Assembly (NCBI GenBank): GCA_039619475.1
Contig: CM077116.1
Span: forward strand, 31,817,183 to 31,881,182
DNA: 64,000 nucleotides
Direction: 5' to 3'
From: Icerya purchasi
Taxonomy: Eukaryota > Arthropoda > Insecta > Hemiptera > Monophlebidae
The notes beneath the pieces are model-generated. The model did no database searches, was not told the origin of the DNA, and was given only the letters and a program-made list of their open reading frames with translations. A program made the position numbers and the translations under genes. How positions within the stretch are numbered: position 1 is the stretch's first letter; every line of letters begins with the position of its first letter. Of this stretch, positions 32,173-43,100 are shown piece after piece.

Positions 32173-35100
32173 CTAAATTGAATTTAGGAGGTTAAGGGAA
32201 TGAAGGAATTGGAACGCACTGTGGATATGACACTGAGAATCAGCTAGGAGTTGTGATAAGGAAGGGGGGAGGCCATGCTGGGCTCTAAGTGCTATAAGGG
32301 AATGATAAGATGTTAGTAAATGGGGAATGGAAAGCTGGGTTCTTTGGCAAAAAGGACAAAGAGGGGGATCGGTGCGCTGTAGGAGATACGAATGGGTCAG
32401 GCGGGAGTGGGAAATCCTAAGTCTGGTAAGAATAATATTTTTCTTCCTTAAACGAAATGGAAGGGGGATCTGAGATAGAGGATCAGGTTTAACAAGGAAA
32501 AGGTTTTTTTGTTGACTAGAACTCCATACGTGTTCCCAGGATTTAATTATAAGGGATTTCAAGAAGGATTTCATATCGCTGGTAGAAGAGAAGTACGAGG
32601 ATATGGCTGGAAGCCGGGATGCCTCCCTAGCAGCTCGGTCGATGGCCTCGTTACCAGGGAAACCAATATGGCTGGGGATCCACATGAAAGATATAGAAAT
32701 TTGGGATCGAATAAGGAGATCGTGAAGGAGAAGGATGCGTTGTACAATTGCATTATCTGTGTAAAAGTTGTAGAGGGACATTAGAACACTAAGTGAATCA
32801 GTAAGGATGAGGTATTTAGAAAGAGGTGGAGCGGAGGAGAGGAACTCAAGACACTTGAAGATGGCGAAAGATTCAGCCGAAAATACAGAGCAGGATTTTG
32901 GAAGCCGGAAGCGATGGGTGGTAGGAGGAACAAAAAAGGCTGATCCAACATGGCCAGTGGATTTTGAGCCATCCGTAAAGCAGAAGATGTAGTCAACGTA
33001 TTTGACAGTTTCGAAAGTAATGTATTGATGAAGGATGTAGTCGGGATATATGGATTTGGGTAGATGGATTAAGTTGAGATTGATATCTGGGGTTAGAAAA
33101 AGCCAAGGAGGAGGGTTAGTGTACACTGGAGCAAGGGGAGGATCGAGAATAAATTTTCTAATTTGAGGAAAACGAGATTCAAACTTATTTTTGATGTTAG
33201 TTGCACAGTTAGGAACACGCAGAGTAGTCTGACTCTGTTGTTGGGAGTTGAAAAGGAGCTCATTGATCGGAAGGTTTGAATTGACAAGAGTGGAAGTCAA
33301 AAAGTTAGCTGTTAGGATCTCCCTTCTGAAATATAGGGGCAGCTGTCCGGATTCACAATTAAGACTGGCTGTAGGACTAGTGCAAAAGGCTCCAGTGGCT
33401 ATTCGGATAGCTGAATGTTGGATAGAATCTAAGGATGACAATAGACCCCGAGCCGCCGAACTGAACGCTTGGCAACCGTATTCTAATCTAGACCGGATTA
33501 ACGATTGATATAGCAATAATAACATTTTCCGGTCGCCTCCGTTACTTTTATTATTGATCCGCTTTAATATACCAAGAGCTTTAATGCATGTCTTCTTGAG
33601 ATCCTTGATGTGTGCGTTCCATAGGAACTTGCTGTCGACTGTCACTCCAAGGTAGCGTACCTCCTCTTGGAAATGCAGTTCTACGCTGTTCAGGAAAATT
33701 CGAGGCCGTTGACAGTATTTAGTGGTCCGATGAAAATCTACACATGTTGTCTTTTCCGCAGAGAATTTGAAGCCTCGCGCAGACGCCCATTCGGAGAGTT
33801 CGTTAATACATCGCTGCATGACTTTGCTTGCTCTGGTAGGTGAAAAGGATTGAAATGTTATCGTCAAATCATCAGCAAACAGACTAAACTGTACGGGCGC
33901 TCGAACGGCTAGCTGGATGTCATTGATGGCTAATAGAAAAAGTGTTACGCTAAGGACACATCCTTGAGGCACCCCATTTTCCATGGAAAACAGCTGCGAA
34001 AAAGTGTCCCCTAACCGAACTCTGATTTGCCTGTTCGTTAGAAAGCTTTGGATAAGACTAGCCATGCGACCACGGATTCCTGCTTTATGCAGGCTCGTAA
34101 GGGCCTGATATCTCCATACCGTGTCATACGCTTTTTGAAGATCAAAGAAGACAGCATATAAGTGAGCACGATTAGTAAATGCTTTCTGAGCCTTGAGTTG
34201 GAGATTTACGATAGCTTGAATTGCTGAGCGGTATTTTCGGAATCCATATTGGTGAGGAGTAAATATATTGTTCATTTCGAGGGTCCAGATTAACCTTTTT
34301 TGAACGATTTTTTCCAATAGTTTGCCCAGAGTACTTGTTAACGCGATAGGCCGGTAGCTAGATGCTTCGGTTTTTACTTTTCCTTTTTTTAATATTGGGA
34401 TTACTACGGCTATTTTCCATCTCGTAGGGAATATTCCCTCATTCCACAATCTGTTCAGGATATGTAATAAATATACTTTAGCCGATAGATGTAGATACTT
34501 TAACATAACAGGATGAACGTTGTCCGGACCTGGCGAGGAATCATGGACATAATATTGGATACAATGTTCTAGTTCCCTTAGCGATATGGGACAATTGTAC
34601 TCTTCCTCGTTACTGGAACCGAAGCTCAATGGAATGGCTTCTGTCCTTTGTTTATAACGCATAAATTCTTCGCAATAGTTCAAATTAGACGATACGGCGG
34701 AGAAGTGGGAAGCTAACATGTCGGCCATTTCGTTAATGTTGGTAATAAGTAAACCGTCTTTGAATAAAGCGGAGATGGTTTCCTTATAGTTTTTCCCATT
34801 GATCAGATGAATTTTCTTCCACACAGCGGAAATGGGTACCTGCTGATTAATAGATGAGGTAAAATCTTGCCAGCACTTCCTTTTGGCTGCTCTAATGAGA
34901 GAACGTGCATGTGCACGTCGTTTGCGATAATTAATAAGGTTCGTTATTGAGTTGTATCTTTTTAGTACTCTCAATGTCTTTTTACGGAGATTTATTGCCT
35001 TTGCAATATTATTGTTCCACCAAGGAACCCGTTTATTTGACGACGGACTGGACGAGGACAAGGGTATAGCTAGACGTCCAGCTTCAATGATTTTTTTTGT

Positions 35101-35898
35101 TAAAAATTCGACATCTTCTTCTACATCATCGAAATGTCTGGAGTGGATTTCGGTGCCCTCGGTGAACCTTGGCCAGTTGGCTTCCTTTATCTTCCATTTT
35201 CGACACCGCGACGATTGAAAGCTGGGTACGTTGTATACCAGGAAGATGGGGTAGTGGTCGCTATCGCAAAGATCTGTGTGGCTTTGCCAGTCAATTTGAT
35301 CGATAAGATCGACGGAGATCAGCGTAAGATCGATTGACGAAAAACGCCCTGTTTTTGCATCAATGTGAGTTGGTTGATCCCCCTTGTTTATTAAAACGAT
35401 GTTAGGGTTATTGATAAGTAGGTTATTAATTTGATTTCCTCTGGAATTCTGATATCTGGAGCCCCACGTATAACTGTGTGCATTGAAATCGCCAAGAAGA
35501 ATAAACGGCTGTGGTAGCTGATTTATAATTTCCTCAAAGTCGTATAGTGAGGTTTGCCGGTTTGGTGGGATGTAAATATTGCATATTGTGATGGGTTTAC
35601 GGTGAATTGTTGAGAGTGCTGTTGTAACAGTAACTGTTTGAATATCGGAGGTAATTGAAAGCGGAATCACTTGTGGAATAGAATCATGTATCAAGGTTAA
35701 AACTCCTCCAGCTGCTATTGAGTGAGAGGTATCATCGAATCGAAATGGTTTGTAACTACGAATAGAAAAACACTGATTAGGTTTCAAATGGGATTCTTGG
35801 ATGCATATCACTGGTGGTTGGTGTTGAGCTATCAGCATTTGTAACTCAGCTAGGTGCGAGAATACACCATTAATATTCCACTGTAGGATTTTACTCAT
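32173..35898 (-). CDS. I-like LINE ORF2: endonuclease, reverse transcriptase, RNase H
   Basis: 1241 aa, uninterrupted. Residues 1-225 form an apurinic-type endonuclease: LQWNINGVFSHL, CIQESHL, GDFNAHS, SIDLTLIS and DSDHYPIF carry the expected Asn, Glu, Asp and His. The central reverse transcriptase shows SSYRPIALTS, FFDLQKAYDTVW, GVPQGCVLSVTLF and the catalytic FADD. RNase H follows: FTDGSKSTG, AESFAIFKC, LTDSLSV and WIPSHIGFPGNEAIDRAARE supply the D, E, D, H and D residues. A Cys/His block (CPFCQRTQLSIPH) ends the protein. It would nick the target DNA and copy the element RNA in place. RNase H plus a TAA tail argue for the I clade. All catalytic motifs are intact. Confidence 0.95.
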   Translation of the reverse strand: MSKILQWNINGVFSHLAELQMLIAQHQPPVICIQESHLKPNQCFSIRSYKPFRFDDTSHSIAAGGVLTLIHDSIPQVIPLSITSDIQTVTVTTALSTIHRKPITICNIYIPPNRQTSLYDFEEIINQLPQPFILLGDFNAHSYTWGSRYQNSRGNQINNLLINNPNIVLINKGDQPTHIDAKTGRFSSIDLTLISVDLIDQIDWQSHTDLCDSDHYPIFLVYNVPSFQSSRCRKWKIKEANWPRFTEGTEIHSRHFDDVEEDVEFLTKKIIEAGRLAIPLSSSSPSSNKRVPWWNNNIAKAINLRKKTLRVLKRYNSITNLINYRKRRAHARSLIRAAKRKCWQDFTSSINQQVPISAVWKKIHLINGKNYKETISALFKDGLLITNINEMADMLASHFSAVSSNLNYCEEFMRYKQRTEAIPLSFGSSNEEEYNCPISLRELEHCIQYYVHDSSPGPDNVHPVMLKYLHLSAKVYLLHILNRLWNEGIFPTRWKIAVVIPILKKGKVKTEASSYRPIALTSTLGKLLEKIVQKRLIWTLEMNNIFTPHQYGFRKYRSAIQAIVNLQLKAQKAFTNRAHLYAVFFDLQKAYDTVWRYQALTSLHKAGIRGRMASLIQSFLTNRQIRVRLGDTFSQLFSMENGVPQGCVLSVTLFLLAINDIQLAVRAPVQFSLFADDLTITFQSFSPTRASKVMQRCINELSEWASARGFKFSAEKTTCVDFHRTTKYCQRPRIFLNSVELHFQEEVRYLGVTVDSKFLWNAHIKDLKKTCIKALGILKRINNKSNGGDRKMLLLLYQSLIRSRLEYGCQAFSSAARGLLSSLDSIQHSAIRIATGAFCTSPTASLNCESGQLPLYFRREILTANFLTSTLVNSNLPINELLFNSQQQSQTTLRVPNCATNIKNKFESRFPQIRKFILDPPLAPVYTNPPPWLFLTPDINLNLIHLPKSIYPDYILHQYITFETVKYVDYIFCFTDGSKSTGHVGSAFFVPPTTHRFRLPKSCSVFSAESFAIFKCLEFLSSAPPLSKYLILTDSLSVLMSLYNFYTDNAIVQRILLLHDLLIRSQISISFMWIPSHIGFPGNEAIDRAAREASRLPAISSYFSSTSDMKSFLKSLIIKSWEHVWSSSQQKNLFLVKPDPLSQIPLPFRLRKKNIILTRLRISHSRLTHSYLLQRTDPPLCPFCQRTQLSIPHLLTSYHSLIALRAQHGLPPSLSQLLADSQCHIHSAFQFLHSLNLLNSI

Positions 35899-37246
35899 GA
35901 TTCGTTAGATCTGTTTCTGAGCCAGAGGTGCTACTAATCAGTGCGTTAACCAGCCTGGTTAACTTGTTTTTGATTCCTTGTCCTACTATAAAGTTCTTCA
36001 GGATGGGTAATGAGTTAACAATTTTTTTAGGATCTATATCCATCTGTCTAACTGCTTCAACATAATTCGTTTCAGTGAGAATAGCAAGCATGATGTCTTC
36101 GAACTGCTCTGGCGTAACATCATAACGATCAGCGTTTTCCTCCAATTCTTCTTTGGCCACCTTAATTGTTTCCACTAAATTGTCATTTTTGTCTTCGGCT
36201 GGTTTCAGCTTCTTAGGTGTTGGTTTTTCTGGTATTTTTCTTGATGTTGTTTCGATAGATGATGAAGAAGTGGAAGAAGAGACCGTTCGTTTGAATGGCG
36301 GGATCGGAGTGATTGTAGAATATTCTTTATCGATGGGCTGGACGTCAATTCGAGCTTCATCTTTAGATCCCTCAGTGGAGGGCAGAATTGTACAATCAAT
36401 AGCAGATTGAGCTGTATCTTCGAAAATTAACAGATCTGGACATTCGGCTGCTAGGTGGCCTTTACGCTTACATCGGTAGCATATTGAGCCTTCTTCCGCT
36501 AAAAAAATTCGGTAGGTGGTGTCATCGTGAGTGATTACTAAGGAGTCGGGAATAAGCTCAACTGACTCCGGGGACACATAAAATTGCTTTTTGTTTGTCA
36601 GAATATGGGCTAGAGCAGATGACGCAAATCCGGCTCGCATTGTGGTGATGGGCGATACAGGAATAATATTATGTTTTTTTAATTCGTCCTCGATTACACC
36701 GGTTGGAATGCTAGGACAAACATGGGAGATGATAATGCGTTTGGCTGGATTAATTAAGCGACGGATGTTAATCGTTTGGTTATTAATCGTTAAAACTCGG
36801 TTTTGGTCGACTATGTTGTCCACGATTTGTTTCGAGGTGAAGAAGATACAGAATCTTTGGTTCGACATGCGGTAGGCTGCTCTAATCTGCTGAGGGTTGA
36901 CAAATTCAGTGATTTTTTCAACATATTCAAGCTGTCGGACGCCATCGATAGTGGGGATCACAATTGCGTGAGTTTTGTCTAAGACTGGTTCTTTGTTGAC
37001 AATTCCTGCGTAAGACGCGGATGATGTTTGCTGGTTCGTTGGATTTGACGTAGTAGGTAGGTCTGTTGTGGAAGTTGTAGTATTGGATTTTGTAGATATG
37101 TCTGTGTTTGATTCATTGTTGGGTAGATTTGGAAAAGTCGAACTGGTAAGTGAGAATGCTTTGTTTTTTGGCGGCTTCGCGGTCATTTTGTTGCTTGCAG
37201 TTTTGCTAATATCGGATTTGGTATCTTTTTTCGGTTTTGACGACAT
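35891..37246 (-). CDS. I-like LINE ORF1: nucleic-acid-binding protein
   Basis: 451 aa from ATG 37246. The N-terminal ~90 residues are Ser/Thr/Asn/Lys-rich and probably disordered. Residues ~105-230 contain the block IRRLINPAKRIIISHVCPSI, also found in ORF1 of element F at 46477-47898. A CCHC zinc knuckle follows (CYRCKRKGHLAAEC). Then comes a Lys/Glu-rich linker and a C-terminal helical domain of ~80 residues that also matches element F. ORF1 proteins coat the element RNA and escort it to the target. Its last codons overlap ORF2 by 8 bases. The 5' UTR upstream likely holds an internal promoter, but none is identifiable by eye. Confidence 0.9.
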   Translation of the reverse strand: MSSKPKKDTKSDISKTASNKMTAKPPKNKAFSLTSSTFPNLPNNESNTDISTKSNTTTSTTDLPTTSNPTNQQTSSASYAGIVNKEPVLDKTHAIVIPTIDGVRQLEYVEKITEFVNPQQIRAAYRMSNQRFCIFFTSKQIVDNIVDQNRVLTINNQTINIRRLINPAKRIIISHVCPSIPTGVIEDELKKHNIIPVSPITTMRAGFASSALAHILTNKKQFYVSPESVELIPDSLVITHDDTTYRIFLAEEGSICYRCKRKGHLAAECPDLLIFEDTAQSAIDCTILPSTEGSKDEARIDVQPIDKEYSTITPIPPFKRTVSSSTSSSSIETTSRKIPEKPTPKKLKPAEDKNDNLVETIKVAKEELEENADRYDVTPEQFEDIMLAILTETNYVEAVRQMDIDPKKIVNSLPILKNFIVGQGIKNKLTRLVNALISSTSGSETDLTNHE

Positions 37247-37520
37247 GATGTATTAAACCCGCATCCGAGTACGAGAATATTAGGTAGTTATACACTACCG
37301 CCGGTTTAACGAAAACCGGCTAGTATGAATAAAGATCGACGATTGTTAATTAAACGTTCGAAGCGATAATGGTTAGTCCGGCGTTATCAGCTACGATAAC
37401 AGAAAATAAAATAAAACGATCTCACCGTTAATTTCTTCTTATCAGCTGATCGTAGCAAGAGCGAAACTAACGCGAACACACAAGTTACTTTTATCACTTT
37501 TAATCGTATTCCTCATAAAA

Positions 37521-37579
37521 TCATTCTCATCATTTTTTTTATTTTTTTTTTTTTTTTTTTTTTTTCATTCTCATCATTT
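37521..37579. mobile_element. Tail-only retroposition: poly-T in a 15-bp duplication
   Basis: TCATTCTCATCATTT occurs at 37521-37535 and 37565-37579, with only a 29-base T-run (one A) between. This is what a LINE-type insertion would leave if reverse transcription stopped inside the poly-A tail (minus-strand orientation). The I-like element then inserted right beside it. Confidence 0.65.
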
Positions 37580-37645
37580 AAAATCATCAATCAGGTCAAA
37601 ATAAAGAATTTAGCTCGTAAAACCGGTACGCTTGTAACAGTCACA

Positions 37646-40015
37646 CCTCCTATTTGGAATTCATTTATAATTATCCCAATTCCTAAGAAAATTCCAAATT
37701 CTTTTCGACCCATTTCTTTGGCTCCTTGTTTAAGAAAACTATTCGAGAGTATGCTAAACCGGCGCCTTGTTTGGTGGCTGGAACATAATAATCTCGTCTC
37801 CTACAATATGTTCGGTTTTCGTCCTGGTCTTGGTCCTTCTGACTGCATCAGCCTTTTTCTTTCTGACATATATAAAGCTCTTCTCGAAAGAAAATACACG
37901 ATCGCTGCCTTTGTTGATGTAGTTTCTGCTTTCGATAAGGTTCATCTTCCATACCTTAAAAAAATAAGATGATTTCTATTGGCATTCCTGTTCAACTTTC
38001 TTCCCTGATAATTCAGCTCTTTCAAAGTAGAACCATTTATCTTTCCACTCCTTCCTTCTCTGGCTCTAGATGTGTATTCCGTGGCCTTCCTCAAGGGTCA
38101 TGTTTGAGTCCTACTCTTTTTAATATCTATTCGCTTGAAATAGCTTCTCTTCCCGTCTCAGCCTCTACACTCCTTTTCGCGGATGATATTCTTATTTATT
38201 ACTCCTCAACTTCCATCCTCTCTGCTAAAGATGAAATCAATAATTCGTTGAACTTGCTTGAATCCGCTCTATCCAACATCCATCTAACCATTTCATCCTC
38301 TAAATCTGTTTGTATGGTTTTTTCCTTTCGTCCCTATAATACTTCCTTAATTAATGTCTCTTTGAACAATTTATCTATTCCATTAGTTAGGTCCTTCTGC
38401 TATCTTGGCGTTTTCCTAGACAGTCGTTTATCCTTTCGCGAACATATTTCCTACCTATATACTTCCTGTCTTAAGAGAACTAATTTATTAAAGGCTCTTT
38501 CTCCACACAAATGGGGTGGCGACCCCAGTGTTCTTCTTATTCTATATAAATCTACTATTCGTTCCAAACTTGATTACTGTTCCTTCATTTATGGCAATGC
38601 TCCTAAACATCTTCTTTCCAAACTCGATAAAGTCCAAAATTCATGTCTTCGTCTTTGCCTCGGTGTTCTGAAATCCTCCCCCATTCCTGCAGTACTTTCA
38701 GAAGCCAAATTCATCCTTTACACATTCGTAGATCCTTTCTTGGGGATCGCTTCCTCATAAAACGTCTTCCTATTAAGTCTTCTAAATTAGTTTCTGCTTA
38801 TTCCTACATCCTGGCCAATTGGCGGTTTTCTCCCCTGAAAATTCCTATTCTTTCTCATGTCTCTCGACGTCTTGCTCCTTATTCTTCATTTATCTACTCA
38901 TATCATAAACTCCCGTTCTTTACATTCAGCTTTATAGATTTTTTATATCCTCCTAATTTGTTTTTCCTTCCTTCTCATACTAAATATTCGCCTTCTATCG
39001 CTTTAAGCGAGTACAACGCAGCTTTGAGGACTCTATTTCCTTCTTCGTCTGTCCTCTTTACGGATGGTTCCAAAAGCGATGAGGGGGTCGGAGCTTCCTT
39101 TCTTATTTCTTCTCTTCCACACTACGAACTTTATAAACTTCCTTCCTTCTGTTCCATTTTCACTGCAGAAACGTATGCAATACTCCGTGCTGTTCTCTTC
39201 ATTGCACTTTCCTCCTATAATAATAAATACCTTATTTGTTCTGACTCCATGAGCGTCTTTCAGGCTATATCCTCCCCTTTTCCATCCTCTTCATGCGACT
39301 ACATTATCCTTTCCATTCGTTCCTTAATTGCAAATCTCTTCTTAGTTCGTTCCATTCAAATCGATCTTCTTTGGATTCCCAGTCATAGCGGCATCGCAGG
39401 CAACAACCTAGTTGACTCGTTTGCTCGCTCTGCTTCCTATAACGGCAAATTTGTCAATAAATTTCCTGCCAATAATATCCTCTTTCCATCCAAACGAGCA
39501 CACCTCAAATCATGGTTGGATACCTACATTACCTCCTTTTCCAATCCTCATTCCTTTTACAAACTCTTGCAACCTCTTCCTTCATCACGTTCCTGGTTTG
39601 CTGATTTCCCTGGTTTCAGTCGTTCCGTTATTTCCTCCATAACACGTCTTCGTCTCAACCATAATTGTCTTCCTTCCTCTCTCTTTCGTTTTTCTATTGT
39701 TTCTTCCCCATACTGTAATTTTCATCCCTCGGATCATGACTGTGTTTGTGATGCAAATCATATCCTTTTTGAATGCTCTCTTCTTGTACAGCAGCGTTCC
39801 CTCCTCTACACTAAGCTTCTCCACCTAAAACTACCTACTCCTTTTTGTGCTTCCTACATACTTTCCTTTCCTTCACCAGATGTTGTTCCAATCTTAGCGG
39901 AGTTCATTTCCTCTATTTCTTTATATATCAAAATTTAATCCTGTTTTCGTAATTCTTTGATGATGGGTCATTGCCCTTGGTTGGCGTTCCCAAAAAAAAA
40001 AAAAAAAAAAAAAAA
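37646..40015 (+). mobile_element. 5'-truncated family B LINE with 10-bp target duplication
   Basis: AACAGTCACA is duplicated at 37636-37645 and 40016-40025. The insert begins inside the reverse transcriptase coding region and ends with 'GGTTGGCGTTCCC' plus 24 A. It matches the family B copies at 22300, 55330-60640 and 60821-63451. Confidence 0.9.
37650..39938 (+). pseudogene. Family B ORF2 remnant (reverse transcriptase, RNase H)
   Basis: Three adjoining frames cover one protein: 37650-37972, 37969-38730 and 38731-39938, so there are frameshifts near 37962 (in an A-run) and near 38725. Motifs in order: RPISLAPCLRKLFESMLNRR, FGFRPGLGPSDC, FVDVVSAFDKV (RT motif A), RGLPQGSCLSPTLFN, LLFADDILIY (catalytic), CYLGVFLDSRLSF. 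RNase H follows with LFTDGSKSDEGVG, AETYAILRA, CSDSMSV and LLWIPSHSGIAGNNLVDSFA. The C-terminal CVCDANHILFECS Cys/His block is present. The endonuclease and N-terminal RT part are lost by truncation. Confidence 0.9.
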
Positions 40016-40025
40016 AACAGTCACA

Positions 40026-40399
40026 GGTTAACAGGACTGTGTGGAAACAGCAAAATACTGACTCAAAATAACCTAGAAAAATACTTGTATCATGAGGAGT
40101 TACCACTCCTGTTTCATATTATTTCCTGGTTGGCATTGGCGTCATAATCAAACTGTCAGACAATTGCCCCATAGATATAAAAAATAAAAGTGAAATAATT
40201 AATTTATCCAAATGAACATTTTTCGGTTTTATCGTCCATAAAATTTTCTAATTTTTCTATATCCGATTCGTCACAGATTTTTCTAAAAAAGCTTCTTGTC
40301 GGCTGTTCTGATTTACCTTTCGCTTTTATTTTCATTTCACCCGGTTTATTTTCTTTTATCCTATTCTCACTTTACGTTTATTTTTGTCGGCTGCAAATA
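40026..40399. other. Non-coding DNA between LINE and LTR remnant
   Basis: No gene or repeat boundary recognised. Confidence 0.5.
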
Positions 40400-40950
40400 A
40401 TTATGCGCTGTTTATCTTGGAAAGATAGGAATTATTTAATATCGTTATTTTGGATATGTAAATATGTCTCGCATTATTTCATAAATTAAACTCACTCCTG
40501 TACTAGCGCCCCTATAAACGAATGACCATTTTCTAAGAGACGGCGTCGATTTTTGTTTAGACGGCTTGGCAATTTTTTGTTTGGGTCAGTTAGTCTATAA
40601 CAGGTAGTTGCGAGTGTTGCGCGTATGAAATTCTCCGACGGGTTTTGTGCGTGTTTTAGTCGCGTAGATTTTCAGTTTTCTTTTTTATACATATAGATTA
40701 GGTTGTGTTAACGTCTGTTTAAATTCGTATTGTAATTAAATTTAGTGGTCCGATGTCTTTATTCAAGGACTCCTAAAATTAGTTGCGCCGCGGATATCCG
40801 TTGAACAGAATCGGGTTTATTCTGTGTATTGGTAATGATTATTCGTCGTTTCGTTATTTAATTTTTGATTTCTTCGTATCCGTATTTGGTTTCTATTCGT
40901 GTATAATTATTTCGGTTCTATTTTATTTAATTTGAACTTTACTTATAAGG
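40400..40950 (-). repeat. Diverged LTR copy, inverted relative to 21491-22046
   Basis: The reverse complement contains blocks matching the solo LTR in order: 'CTTATAAGTAAA.TTCAAATTAAA', 'ACCGAAATAAT.ATAC.CGAATA', 'CAACTACCTG', 'CTGACCCAAACAAAAAAT', 'GCC..GCCGTCTAAACAAA' and 'CATATTTACATA'. Ends are eroded and I find no target duplication. The right edge runs straight into the satellite-like repeat at 40955. Confidence 0.6.
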
Positions 40951-40954
40951 ATAT

Positions 40955-41890
40955 ATTTTTATAGCCTTTTATTTAACTCGCTTTGTCAGTCTGTCTGTCA
41001 TTTTGTCTGGCTGTCTGCGGGGAATCTTGCGAACGATTTTTCACCCACTTCCCGATGAATTAAAAAAGTGTCCTATTGCAGAAATGCTTGTTATAGTCGA
41101 CAATACAATATTATGCAACATCTGGGCTTCCAACTTTAAAATTAGACCTTCGGGGCCCCGAAAGCTCAAAATTTTAGAAAAAAATATGTTTTTTTTTCGG
41201 GCATGTGATTGGAAAGATCGCTATTTGTCGAGAACAAAACCGTATTTTATTTCTTAAATGAAACTTTCGAAGTTTACGAAAAGTTCAAAAAAGCGCGAGA
41301 TCTAATATGCAGCTCCCTCTTTGCGACGTGAGTATTATATCTAAAAGTTTTGAACAAGGTTTTAAATATGCACATGTACGTATATTTCTTTGGTTTGAAA
41401 CATCTAGGTTTCCAACTTTAAAATTAGCCCTTCGGCGCTTCGAGAGCTAGAACTTTCGAAAAAAAATATTTTATTTTTCCGGGCGTATAATATACTGTTG
41501 GAAAGAATGCTATTTGTCGGGAGCAAACTCGTATTTTATTTTCTTAACAAAACATTGGAAGTTTGCTAAAAGTTTAAAAAAGCGCAAAAAATGACGTGTA
41601 GCCGCCGCTTATGGCTTAGCTTTATGGCTAAAAATTTTGAACAAGGTTAAAAAAATGCGTATCCTTTGGGGCGCCGAAAGCTCGAAAATTTCAAAACGAT
41701 ATTTTTTTTTTTTCAGTCATGTGATATATCAATGGAAAAATCGCTATTAGTCAAACATTGTGTTTTATGTGCTGAGGATTCCGTATGTATTGTATGAAAA
41801 AGACAATATAATTGAAAGAATGCGATCCATTATTTAATAATAAAATGTAACACAAATTTCTGTAAATGTTCTATAATCAAGATATTGAAT
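40955..41890 (+). repeat. Satellite-like repeat, right copy
   Basis: Inverted partner of 15692-16745. Internal units begin near 41117, 41398 and 41655, each with 'CCAACTTTAAAATTAG', 'CGAAAGCT' and 'CGGGCATGTGAT'-type text followed by a 'CTATTTGTCG.GA.CAAA' block. The homology continues at ~42962-43100 after a ~1.07-kb insertion. Non-coding. Confidence 0.7.
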
Positions 41891-41964
41891 AAAATAAAAT
41901 TATAGTTTAAAAAAACTAAAAAAACAGTCTTGTATAGAGCAATAAGAACTAAAACGTGAAAAAT

Positions 41965-42465
41965 TAAATTATAGTTTAAAAATACTAAAAAAACACGCTT
42001 TTATAGCAATGTGAATTAAAAAGTAAAAAATAATTTTTAAATATAAAGATAATATTCAACAGTGATGAAAATCTCCCAAGTCAATATATTTTAAGTTTTT
42101 CTAATAAGCTCAAAATGAGAATAAAGTAATTCACACAACAAATTAACTTTAATGTAAAAGAAAGTGTGGGGTGCTTTTGATATCAATTGTTTATACCTTT
42201 TCTTTTCTTTTTTAACTATTTGTAGGGCGAATTATTTTATAAACGTAGTAAGCACCCCTCGCTTTCTTTTACATTAAAGTTAATTTGTTGTGTGAATTAC
42301 TTTATTCTCATTTTGAGCTTATTAGAAAAACTTAAAATATATTGGCTTGGGAGGTTTTCATCAGTGTTGAATATTATCTTTATATTTAAAAATTATTTTT
42401 TACTTTTTAGTTCACATTGCTATAAAAGTGTGTTTTTTTAGTTTTTTTAAGCTATAATTTTATTT
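41965..42465. mobile_element. Foldback/MITE with ~215-bp arms
   Basis: Arms ~41965-42180 and ~42250-42465 are close reverse complements ('AAAGTGTGGGGTGCTT' against 'AAGCACCCCTCGCTTT' at the inner edge), with a ~70-bp centre. It sits inside the 1.07-kb segment (41890-42962) that interrupts the right satellite-like repeat. No coding potential. Confidence 0.8.
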
Positions 42466-43100
42466 AACATTTATTATCACTGAAGTGTCGCAAAATCTCT
42501 AATTGTTTCCATCCGGCTATTTGACGGTTGTTTCCTTCTCTCCTATTGAAACACACAAATATATAGCCTTTTTATGTTCGACTTGTAATTTCTCCGATTC
42601 GTCCTCGGTCCGACTATCAAGTTTAATAAAATAAAAAGCACGTAAAGAAAATGACTTAGAGACATCTGTGAAATAAGTTTCGAACCATATCAAGTTTTTA
42701 ATAAACAAAGGACACCGCACTTACCATCATGTTTGTAACCTGTAGAAGGGGTTACTGCTTTTCTTTTTTTCCTGATGATTCTGGTCAGGACATTAGGAAA
42801 AAATTGTGAAATTATTGAATTGTCATCCAAAATTAATACATGTATAAATTTTCAAATTATTCAGACGTCGGGAAGTCAGTGAAAATTGATTTGTAAAATT
42901 TGATTACTCACTTACATATTACACACTTACATACAGGTCAGGCTAATAAAAGCGTGTTAATAAAGCAAAATAAACTACAATTCTAAATTTATTGTTTTTT
43001 ATTGAAATACATAGTAAAAAGTACAGACTAAAAAATAAAAAAATTAATTTAAAAAAAAAATAGCCATTTATTAATGGAACAAAAAAAAATAAAAATAACT

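Larger units (their letters stand above)
32099..37512 (-). mobile_element. Full-length I-like non-LTR retrotransposon (5.4 kb)
   Basis: TCATAAAATCATT is exactly duplicated at 32086-32098 and 37513-37525. Reading on the minus strand, it has a ~266-bp 5' UTR, ORF1 (37246-35891), ORF2 (35898-32173), a short 3' UTR and a TAA-repeat tail, as in the I clade. The ORFs overlap in ATGAGTAA, a termination-reinitiation type junction. Both frames are uninterrupted, so it looks young. Confidence 0.95.
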
